The notes under the pieces are model-generated. The model saw only the letters and a list, made by a program, of their open reading frames with translations. It was not told where the DNA came from and searched no databases. The translations under genes were made by a program, and so were the position numbers. 6,472 nt of DNA from Streptosporangiaceae bacterium (GTDB taxonomy: Bacteria > Actinomycetota > Actinomycetes > Streptosporangiales > Streptosporangiaceae): assembly GCA_030052355.1 (NCBI GenBank), contig JASIGS010000291.1, positions 1-6,472 of the forward strand, read 5' to 3'. Shown here one piece after another: positions 1 to 6,472 of this stretch (position 1 is the stretch's first letter; every line of letters begins with the position of its first letter).

Positions 1-55
1 GCCAGATCCAGTTCCTGTTGTGGCGCAGCGCCGGGAGGGCGGAGTCGTCAGCCAT
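1..55 (-). CDS. N-terminus of a probable MFS transporter (partial, runs off the window)
   Basis: Reading leftward from an ATG at 55, 18 codons give MADDSALPALRHNRNWIW before the window ends. A short polar start followed by a 'LRxNRxW' stretch just before the first membrane helix is typical of major facilitator superfamily drug or sugar exporters of actinobacteria. That is the only basis for the family call. A purine-rich stretch (GAGAAGGG, minus strand, about 68-75) lies upstream, but its 11-nt spacing to the ATG is slightly long. The gene has the same orientation as thiE but is separated from it by about 200 bp containing a long inverted repeat, so it probably has its own promoter. The plus strand is also open here by chance, so the call stays tentative. 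Confidence 0.45.
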   Translation of the reverse strand, partial: MADDSALPALRHNRNWIW

Positions 56-93
56 GTGGACCGTGGCCCTTCTCGAGTGCCGCCGGGACTGAC

Positions 94-160
94 ACCAAGC
101 TAGCTAAATCAACACTCCTTGCGCAAGACATATTGCACAAGGAGTGTTGAGTTTCTTGGT
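94..160. repeat. Long imperfect inverted repeat (hairpin) between thiE and the MFS-like gene
   Basis: The core arms are 109-126 and 133-150: 18 bp each, 17 of 18 paired (one C/T difference), with a 6-nt loop (127-132). Outside them AAA (106-108) can pair with TTT (152-154) past a bulged G, and ACCAAG (94-99) is complementary to CTTGGT (155-160). The element is clearly AT-richer than its surroundings. It lies 3' of thiE and 5' of the next minus-strand gene. It could be the thiE-side transcription terminator (no proper U-run follows on either strand), a large operator for the divergent or downstream gene, or a remnant of a small mobile element. What is seen is the pairing; the role is unknown. 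Confidence 0.8.
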
Positions 161-190
161 GCGCAAGCCGGCAGTGCCTCAGCTGCTCGG

Positions 191-282
191 TGTGTCAGCG
201 CAGCCGCGCGGCAAGAGCACCTGGGTGTGTCAGCGCAGCCGCGCGGCAAGAGCTCCTGGGTGTGTCAGCGCAGCCGCGCGGC
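191..282. repeat. 35-bp tandem repeat, two full copies plus a 22-bp partial copy covering the thiE stop codon
   Basis: Copy 1 is 191-225, copy 2 is 226-260 (a single difference, A219 versus T254), and copy 3 begins at 261 and stays identical through 282. Each copy contains the palindrome GCCGCGCGGC (203-212, 238-247, 273-282). Copy 3 is the natural 3' end of thiE, including its TGA at 265-267. Copies 1 and 2 therefore repeat the last codons and stop of thiE in the downstream non-coding DNA. The 35-bp period is not a multiple of three, and the thiE stop in copy 3 is met first, so the extra copies do not alter the protein. The palindromes could fold in the thiE mRNA tail. Slippage duplication is the simplest origin. 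Confidence 0.9.
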
Positions 283-924
283 GAGCCGGGCCGCGGCGGC
301 GCCGGGGTCGTTGGCCGCGGTGATCGCCCTGACGACGACGATCCGGGTCGCGCCGGCCGCCAGCACCTGGTCGAGGTTGGCCTCGTCGATGCCGCCGATG
401 GCAAACCACGGCCGGAGCGTCGGCAGTCCGGCCGCGAACCGCACCAGGCCGAGGCCGGGCGCCGGCCGGCCCGGCTTGGTGGGCGTGGGCCAGACCGGCC
501 CGGTGCAGAAGTAGTCGGCGGCCGGCTCGAGGCTGGCGGCCTGCGCCTCGGGCTCGGCGTGCGAGGAGAGCCCGATCAGCGGCTTCGGGCCGACGATCTG
601 CCTGGCGATCGCCACGGGCAGGTCGTCCTGACCGAGATGCAGCACATCCGCGCCGGCCGCGTAGGCGACGTCGGCCCTGTCGTTGACTGCGAGCAGCGAC
701 CCGTGCGCGGCGCACGCTCGCCGGAATACGTCCAGATAGCGAAGTTCCTGACCGGCCTCCAGGCCCTTGTGCCTGAGCTGGACGATGTCCACGCCAGAAC
801 TGAGCACCTCGTCAAGGAACCGGGGCAGGTCGCCCTGGCTTTCCCTGGCGTCGGTGCACAGGTAGAGTCGCGCCGCGCCGAGCCTGGCGCTCAGCTCCTG
901 ACGCGAAGAGCCGTCGTCAGACAC
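265..924 (-). CDS. thiE: Thiamine-phosphate synthase ThiE
   Basis: ThiE (thiamine phosphate pyrophosphorylase, cytosolic TIM barrel) condenses HMP-PP with thiazole phosphate to give thiamine phosphate and pyrophosphate. The 219-residue protein has normal family length and shows the family motifs in order: VQLRHK (48-53, HMP-PP contacts), VNDRADVA (80-87), HLGQDDLP (96-103), GLSSHA (118-123), [10 protein letters not shown] (141-150, the diphosphate loop), AIGGI (175-179) and VVVRAIT (196-202). The start is GTG at 924, with GAGAG six bases upstream. An ATG at 940 is out of frame and soon stops. The gene begins 12 bp after the Rv2175c-like gene and is the last of three minus-strand genes. It supplies the joining step for the thiazole made by the divergent thiOSG genes. 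I see no TPP riboswitch directly upstream. Its 3' end lies in a tandem repeat. The fifth residue of the VQLRHK motif is His rather than the commoner Glu/Asp, probably a tolerated variant. Confidence 0.96.
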   Translation of the reverse strand: MSDDGSSRQELSARLGAARLYLCTDARESQGDLPRFLDEVLSSGVDIVQLRHKGLEAGQELRYLDVFRRACAAHGSLLAVNDRADVAYAAGADVLHLGQDDLPVAIARQIVGPKPLIGLSSHAEPEAQAASLEPAADYFCTGPVWPTPTKPGRPAPGLGLVRFAAGLPTLRPWFAIGGIDEANLDQVLAAGATRIVVVRAITAANDPGAAAARLAARLR

Positions 925-936
925 GCCGCGCTCTCG

Positions 937-1362
937 TCATAGCGCCAGCGCCTGAGCCCGCCTGTTCACCTCGGTCCGGCGGTGCTCGGCGAGCGCCCGC
1001 ACCGGCGTCCCCGGCAGCGAGTCGTCCGACGTGAACAGCCAGTTCAGCGCGTCGGTCTCGGTGAAGCCGCAGTCGAACAGCACCGTCAGCGTGCCGCCGA
1101 GACCATGCAGTACCTGGTCGCCGTCGAGGAACGCGGCCGGCACGGCGAACTCACCGTTAGGCCGCTGAACGGCCAGCAGCTTGCGGTCGCGCAGCATCTG
1201 CTTGACACGGCTGACCGGCAGGCCGAGCTGGCCGGCAACATCGGGGACACTCATCCATGCACCGACGATGGCGTCGGTCGGGGGGTCGATCTGTACCACG
1301 TCTGGAGCTTCCCACATCAAGGTGTCGGCAAAACCTGCCGCATGCCGTCTCATATCCGGCAT
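937..1362 (-). CDS. Rv2175c-family winged-helix DNA-binding protein
   Basis: The protein is 141 aa from the first ATG. Residues about 37-79 resemble an excisionase/MerR-like winged helix (MSVPDVAGQLGLPVSRVKQM, then a basic stretch, then a wing with FAVPAAF). Residues 86-141 match the C-terminal domain of M. tuberculosis Rv2175c as I remember it: GLGGTLTVLFDCGF, NWLFTSDDSL, RPVxAL-like 'TPVRALAEHR', and the ending RRAQALAL. In mycobacteria Rv2175c is a DNA-binding protein, phosphorylated by and encoded next to the kinase PknL. A probable PknL-type gene starts at 6426 here. The start is uncertain: ATG 1362, ATG 1353, ATG 1317 and GTG 1299 are all in frame, none has a clear Shine-Dalgarno, and the N-terminal ~35 residues are not obviously conserved. 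It lies 23 bp after the oxidoreductase gene and 12 bp before thiE, so co-transcription is likely. Its DNA target is unknown. Confidence 0.85.
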   Translation of the reverse strand: MPDMRRHAAGFADTLMWEAPDVVQIDPPTDAIVGAWMSVPDVAGQLGLPVSRVKQMLRDRKLLAVQRPNGEFAVPAAFLDGDQVLHGLGGTLTVLFDCGFTETDALNWLFTSDDSLPGTPVRALAEHRRTEVNRRAQALAL

Positions 1363-1385
1363 GACAAGGGCACATGCTAGCGGAA

Positions 1386-2570
1386 CTAAGCCATGCAGTC
1401 ACGGACGGCAATCTCCGGATCAGCCAGCCTGACTGGGTCGACCGGCCGGCCCGCTTCGATCAGCCGTCTGGCCTGCCCGGAGTCGCGCGGCAGGCCGACG
1501 GTGAGCATCGCGGCCAGCCGGCCCCCGGCAAGCCAGCACGCCGCCCATTTGCGCGCACCCCCGCCGGGATCACCGCGGAAGATCAGCCGGTCCGCGCCCC
1601 CGTGCCAGCCCACGTACTGCACCATCCGCCCGAATTGCTCCGACCAGAAGTAGGGCACGGGATCGTACCGGGCACTGCCGCCGAGCAGATTCTCGGCCGC
1701 TACCTCCGGTGCGTGCAGCGCCACGTCCCAGTGCTCGAACCTGAGCCTGCGGCCGTACCGCGCGGACCAGAACGACGCGCAGTCACCCACCGCGAACACG
1801 CCAGGCACAGAACTGCGCAACTGGCCGTCCACGGCGATGCCGTTCTCGAGATCTATGCCAGAGCCGTCCAGCCATGACACCGCCGGCCGCACGCCGACGG
1901 CGGTGACCACCACGTCGGCGGCGACCAACTCCCCGTCAGCGAGCCTGACGCCGTCCGCGCCGACCTGGGCCACGGCCTCGCCGAGGCGCAGCTCGACTCC
2001 GGCCTCCCGGTACCACGCCGCGGTCAGCGCGCCGACATGTGCGCCGATCGCCGCGGTCAGGGGTGCCTTCGCTGCCTCCAGCACCGTGACCGCGCAGCCC
2101 TTCCCGGCCGCCGCGGTGGCGAGCTCCGCGCCGATCCAGCCGGCCCCGACGATCGTCAGCCTCGTGCCGGGCACGAGCAGCGCGCGCAACTCCAGCGCGT
2201 CGTCTGCGGTCCGCAGCACGCGCTGAGGACCCGGTCCCGGCAGCCGGACCGGTGTGGCCCCGGTCGCGAGCACCAGCGCGTCGAAGGCGTGCCGCCGGAG
2301 GTCGGTCACCAGGGTGCCCGGCCGCAGTGCGACGGCTGTCTCCCCCAGCCGGACGTCAGCGCCGAGCTCGGCCAGGTCGGCCCGCAGTGAAGTGTCGTCG
2401 AGCTGCCCGGTCATGAGCTTCTTCGACAGCGGCGGCCGGTCGTAGGGCGGCCGGGGCTCGGCTCCGATCAGCGTCACGGCGCCGTCATAGCCGCGGGCGC
2501 GCAGCTCCTCGACGGTGCGCAGCCCGGCGAGCCCGGCCCCGACGACGACCACCTTCGCCGGTGCCGTCAT
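1386..2570 (-). CDS. NAD(P)/FAD-dependent oxidoreductase, ferredoxin/rubredoxin-reductase type
   Basis: This flavoprotein (394 aa) belongs to the two-dinucleotide-binding reductase family that passes electrons from NAD(P)H to ferredoxin-like partners. Visible motifs are VVVGAGLAG (8-16, FAD Rossmann), YDRPPLSK (43-50), LATGATP (101-107), VGAGWIGAE (141-149, second Rossmann for NAD(P)H), TAVGVRP (223-229), GVFAVGDCA (257-265, FAD-binding), EHWDVALHAP (279-288) and the C-terminal reductase domain with PYFWSEQFGR (306-315). The start chosen is ATG 2570, directly ahead of the first Rossmann strand. A TTG at 2657 would add 29 arginine-rich residues with no family counterpart. Its Shine-Dalgarno is weak. 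No ferredoxin, rubredoxin or P450 gene is in the window, so the partner is unknown. It heads the minus-strand group with the Rv2175c homologue and thiE and is divergent from thiO. A direct role in thiamine synthesis is not shown. Confidence 0.92.
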   Translation of the reverse strand: MTAPAKVVVVGAGLAGLRTVEELRARGYDGAVTLIGAEPRPPYDRPPLSKKLMTGQLDDTSLRADLAELGADVRLGETAVALRPGTLVTDLRRHAFDALVLATGATPVRLPGPGPQRVLRTADDALELRALLVPGTRLTIVGAGWIGAELATAAAGKGCAVTVLEAAKAPLTAAIGAHVGALTAAWYREAGVELRLGEAVAQVGADGVRLADGELVAADVVVTAVGVRPAVSWLDGSGIDLENGIAVDGQLRSSVPGVFAVGDCASFWSARYGRRLRFEHWDVALHAPEVAAENLLGGSARYDPVPYFWSEQFGRMVQYVGWHGGADRLIFRGDPGGGARKWAACWLAGGRLAAMLTVGLPRDSGQARRLIEAGRPVDPVRLADPEIAVRDCMA

Positions 2571-2619
2571 GCACTCATCACGGTCTCGTCGTCTCCCAGG
2601 AACGGCGCGGATCAGCCGG

Positions 2620-2640
2620 CGGCCCCAGCGCAGGGGGCCG
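2620..2640. other. Small GC hairpin in the oxidoreductase 5' leader
   Basis: CGGCCCC (2620-2626) pairs perfectly with GGGGCCG (2634-2640) around a 7-nt loop. It lies 50-70 bp upstream of the oxidoreductase ATG, in the divergent intergenic region. It has no U-run on either strand. It may be a leader stem or simply a product of high GC. I saw no convincing -35/-10 pair for the minus-strand genes in 2571-2720. Confidence 0.4.
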
Positions 2641-2720
2641 ACTACATCGTGCCGCAACTGACCGTGATCCGGTCCGCTGGCCTGTGCGGATGATCTCGGG
2701 CCGCGCCAGTGGGGTGGCGC

Positions 2721-2726
2721 TAGGCT
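2721..2726 (+). promoter_or_regulatory. Probable -10 box (TAGGCT) for the thiOSG transcript
   Basis: TAGGCT fits the actinobacterial TANNNT -10 pattern. It would place transcription start near 2732-2734, just before the TPP aptamer, as expected for a riboswitch-controlled leader. No good TTGAC-like -35 is present 16-18 bp upstream (the region is GGGCCG-like), so the assignment rests on position and the hexamer alone. Confidence 0.45.
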
Positions 2727-2734
2727 GTAGGGAT

Positions 2735-2826
2735 CGCGCGGGAGTCCGGTGCGACCGGGCTGAGAGGGCGGCTAGCGCGCCGCCGACCGCAGGAACCTGA
2801 TCCGGGTCATGCCGGCGAAGGGAGCC
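2735..2826 (+). ncRNA. TPP riboswitch (THI box) controlling thiOSG
   Basis: The conserved aptamer segments are present in order: GGGAG near the 5' side, GCTGAGAGGG (2759-2768), AACCTGATCCGGGTCATGCC (2794-2813) and GGCGAAGGGAG (2814-2824). Stem P3 is drawn by CCGGT/ACCGG (2746-2750/2754-2758), and a variable arm GGCGGC/GCCGCC (about 2768-2785) lies between the two pyrimidine-sensing halves. The P4/P5 arm contains GGGTCATGCC. The terminal GAAGGGAG also looks like the Shine-Dalgarno for the thiO start at 2830, so ligand binding probably blocks ribosome access rather than forming a terminator; no terminator stem and U-run separates aptamer from gene. P1 is weak by eye. Known for the family: binding of thiamine diphosphate turns expression off. 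Confidence 0.95.
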
Positions 2827-2829
2827 GAC

Positions 2830-4993
<2,164 letters not shown>

Positions 4994-5047
4994 GCCGGAG
5001 CTCAGGAGCCGGCCTGCGGCGCCGCGTCTCAGCGCAACCGGCCTGGC

Positions 5048-5076
5048 GCTTCCGCCGTCGTAGCCGACGGGGAGGC
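5048..5076 (+). terminator. Probable terminator hairpin after thiG
   Basis: CCGTCG (5055-5060) pairs perfectly with CGACGG (5065-5070) around a TAGC loop. The stem extends past one bulged G (5054) with GCTTCC (5048-5053) pairing to GGAGGC (5071-5076), one G-U included: 12 pairs in all. CTTT follows, a poor U-tract, as is common in high-GC actinobacteria. It lies 54 bp beyond the thiG stop and 45 bp before the next start, so it fits the end of the thiOSG transcript. A role in the leader of the next gene is possible. Confidence 0.6.
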
Positions 5077-5120
5077 CTTTGCGGACTGGCTGCGACGGCC
5101 TGGCCACCAGAGGAGCGGTC

Positions 5121-6338
5121 ATGACCGCACATGACAACAGTGGCAGGCGGCGCCGCATCACCATGGCGGCCGGCGCGGCCCTGATTGCGCTGGCTGTCAG
5201 CTGCGGGGCCGCGCTGGCGAGCTCGGGCCCGGCCCGCTTCGCCGCGGCCAGCCCAGGCGGCAGCCAGCTGCCGCTCGTGCGGCTCGCCTCGGTTCAGATG
5301 ACGTCGGCCACCACGGGTTGGGGGCTGCGGTTTACCGGCAATCCGGCCAGCCGGTTCCCCGTGTCGCTTGTGCTGGTCCGCACGTCGGACGGCGGCCGCC
5401 GGTGGACAGGCGTCGCGCCGCTGCCCGCCGGCAGCACAGCGGACTTGATAGACGCCGTGACAGGCAGCCTCGCCTGGGTCGTGGCCGGCACCCGGTCACA
5501 CACCTTCGTGCTCGTGACCCGCAACGGCGGCGCTTCCTGGACCAGGTCAGCACCGCTGCCACCGGGCGGCGCCGTATCGCTCAGCTTCTACGGCACGGCT
5601 CACGGCTGGCTGCTGCAATCGCTCGGAGCAGCGACCGGGTCGGAGTGGGTCGCGCTCTACCGCACGACCGACTCGGGCCTGCGCTGGTCGCTGGTAGCGC
5701 AGACGCCGCCGGCCCCGGCCCTCGGCACCAGCAGCAGCGGCCTGCCGACAGGCTGCGACAAGGCAGGTATCACGTTCAACTCGGCACGGACGGGCTGGCT
5801 GAGCGGTGGCTGCGCGGCCGGCCACCTGGTGCTCATCTCCACGGACGCGGGCTCGCACTGGACCAGCCAGGCCGTGCCCCTGTCATCGTCAGCCTGCGTG
5901 GACGGCTGCTCCGTCTCCCCGCCGCAGTTCTTCGGCCGGGCCGGCTTCATGACCGTGGACCGCGGGCCGCTCACCGCGTATCTCCTCGTGAGCACCGACG
6001 GCGGCGCCCGCTGGTGGCTCCGGCGACTGCCGGCCGGGGCCGGCACGTACCCGCAGATACGGTTCTTCGGCCGCCGGCAGGGCATCATGGTGCCGGTCAC
6101 GCCGCAGGCCACCCCGGGTCCGGTGTTCTACCTGACCGCCAACGGCGGACGGACATGGAGCGCTGTCACCCAGGGCAAGCGGTTCACCACCCCCGGCACC
6201 AGCACGGAATTCGTGACCACCCGGACCGGATTCGCCTGGGTCAACGACGCGGACGTGCTCTCGGGCGGGCCGCCCGACATGTACGAGACAACCAACTCCG
6301 GGCGCACCTGGCAGGCGTTCGCGCCGCTGCTCGGATGA
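5121..6338 (+). CDS. Secreted seven-Asp-box (BNR/YCF48-like) beta-propeller protein, function unknown
   Basis: This is a 405-aa exported protein. Residues 1-12 are polar and basic (RRRR at 9-12), 15-33 hydrophobic, with ALA near 31-33 as a likely signal-peptidase site; C28 sits in AVSC, a poor lipobox. The mature part has seven Asp-boxes of the S/T-x-D/N-x-G-x-x-W type at 88-95, 133-140, 182-189, 240-247, 291-298, 339-346 and 390-397, spaced 45-58 residues. Most blades also begin with a 'TGW/HGW/GF'-like strand (for example ATTGWGLRF, TAHGWLLQS, ARTGWLSGG, TRTGFAWVN). This predicts a seven-bladed propeller like sialidase, sortilin or YCF48/HCF136 folds. No sialidase active-site Arg triad is evident, so enzyme activity is not claimed. 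Four mature cysteines (212, 231, 259, 263) may form two disulfides. ATG 5121 has GAGGAG 5 nt upstream; a TTG at 5079 has none and would mask the signal peptide. It sits between thiG and the kinase; a link to either is unproven. Confidence 0.85.
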   Translation: MTAHDNSGRRRRITMAAGAALIALAVSCGAALASSGPARFAAASPGGSQLPLVRLASVQMTSATTGWGLRFTGNPASRFPVSLVLVRTSDGGRRWTGVAPLPAGSTADLIDAVTGSLAWVVAGTRSHTFVLVTRNGGASWTRSAPLPPGGAVSLSFYGTAHGWLLQSLGAATGSEWVALYRTTDSGLRWSLVAQTPPAPALGTSSSGLPTGCDKAGITFNSARTGWLSGGCAAGHLVLISTDAGSHWTSQAVPLSSSACVDGCSVSPPQFFGRAGFMTVDRGPLTAYLLVSTDGGARWWLRRLPAGAGTYPQIRFFGRRQGIMVPVTPQATPGPVFYLTANGGRTWSAVTQGKRFTTPGTSTEFVTTRTGFAWVNDADVLSGGPPDMYETTNSGRTWQAFAPLLG

Positions 6339-6370
6339 CCTGAGGGACCCGCGATCACGGCACCGGCGGC

Positions 6371-6396
6371 CCGCGCGCGGTTCTTTCCGGGCGCGG
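6371..6396. terminator. GC hairpin between the propeller gene and the kinase promoter
   Basis: Positions 6371-6380 pair with 6387-6396 (nine pairs, one G-G mismatch) around a TTCTTT loop (6381-6386). It lies 33 bp after the propeller stop and ends 17 bp before the TAGAAT box. It could end the propeller transcript, though no U-run follows. Because it fills the region where a -35 element would be, it may also influence the kinase promoter. Role inferred. Confidence 0.5.
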
Positions 6397-6412
6397 ACCG
6401 TCTGGCGCACCC

Positions 6413-6418
6413 TAGAAT
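6413..6418 (+). promoter_or_regulatory. -10 box TAGAAT placed for a leaderless transcript
   Basis: TAGAAT is an excellent actinobacterial -10 hexamer. Seven bases separate it from the A of the ATG at 6426, so transcription would begin on or one base before the start codon. No Shine-Dalgarno-like purine run precedes the ATG (TCTCCCG). Both facts point to a leaderless mRNA. No clear TTGAC -35 is seen 17-18 bp upstream. Confidence 0.7.
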
Positions 6419-6425
6419 TCTCCCG

Positions 6426-6472
6426 ATGGATACGGCGTTGTCGGCACCGGTCGGGCAGTTGCTCGACGGTCG
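6426..6472 (+). CDS. N-terminus of a probable PknL/Stk1-type Ser/Thr protein kinase (partial)
   Basis: Fifteen full codons plus the first two bases of a CG-starting (Arg) codon read MDTALSAPVGQLLDGR. The pattern 'MDT...PxxGQLLDGR' just before the expected 'Y.V...IA.GG' glycine loop resembles the start of actinobacterial PASTA-type Ser/Thr kinases of the PknL group, where 'LLDxRY' opens the kinase domain. In streptomycetes, as I recall, such a kinase gene follows thiG, and in mycobacteria pknL adjoins Rv2175c, whose homologue lies at 937-1362 here. The kinase domain is beyond the window, so identity rests on the N-terminus and context. Translation appears leaderless. Confidence 0.65.
   Translation, partial: MDTALSAPVGQLLDG

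Noticed and set aside
3..92. Plus-strand open frame ending in TGA at 90-92, as the tail of an upstream gene
   Set aside because: All plus frames are open here for at least 90 bases through base composition. The minus-strand start at 55 gives a more protein-like N-terminus.
191..282. Possible CRISPR-like array
   Set aside because: The repeats are directly tandem with no spacers and include the thiE stop codon.
190..942. 250-codon plus-strand open frame across thiE
   Set aside because: It is the antisense shadow of thiE, arginine-rich with no recognisable motif, while the minus strand carries every ThiE motif.
2571..2657. 29-residue N-terminal extension of the oxidoreductase from TTG 2657
   Set aside because: It is arginine-rich with no family counterpart; ATG 2570 sits correctly before the FAD Rossmann strand.
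5079..5120. TTG start for the propeller protein
   Set aside because: It has no Shine-Dalgarno, and the added residues would displace a normal signal peptide; ATG 5121 has GAGGAG 5 nt upstream.
5190..5210. Lipoprotein signal (Cys28) in the propeller protein
   Set aside because: The preceding residues AVS do not fit a lipobox, which needs Leu/Val/Ile at -3; a normal signal-peptidase site at ALA is more likely.

Overview
The window is high-GC DNA with actinobacterial character: most codons end in G or C, GTG and TTG serve as start codons, and a TAGAAT -10 box sits directly on an apparently leaderless start. The gene set matches a thiamine-thiazole locus that I recall from Streptomyces and relatives. 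The species cannot be named from the sequence.

Layout. (1) Positions 1-55 (minus) hold the first 18 codons of a gene that looks like an MFS transporter. (2) Positions 56-264 are non-coding, with a long imperfect inverted repeat (94-160) and a 35-bp tandem repeat (191-282) whose last copy covers the thiE stop codon. (3) Three minus-strand genes in tight order, read from 2570 down to 265, are a ferredoxin-reductase-like FAD/NAD(P) oxidoreductase, a homologue of the mycobacterial DNA-binding protein Rv2175c, and thiE. (4) A divergent control region (2571-2829) holds a probable -10 box and a TPP riboswitch facing right. (5) thiO-thiS-thiG (plus) are translationally coupled and end before a hairpin. 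(6) A secreted protein with seven Asp-box (BNR/YCF48-like) repeats, probably a seven-bladed propeller, lies downstream. (7) A hairpin, a TAGAAT box and the first 16 codons of a probable PknL-type Ser/Thr kinase close the window.

How the genes work together. ThiO oxidises glycine to dehydroglycine, ThiS carries the sulfur as a C-terminal thiocarboxylate, and ThiG builds the thiazole ring. ThiE joins the thiazole phosphate to the HMP pyrimidine diphosphate to give thiamine phosphate. The thiOSG arm has an obvious TPP riboswitch abutting its ribosome binding site; no THI box is visible on the thiE arm. thiF, thiC, thiD and thiL are not in the window.

Most of the window is conserved metabolism. 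The points most worth a second look are the Rv2175c homologue and probable PknL kinase flanking the thi genes, the likely leaderless kinase start, the riboswitch-dictated TTG start of thiO, the tandem duplication of the thiE 3' end, the long inverted repeat, and the seven-Asp-box protein. I found no clear sign of a wholly new system.
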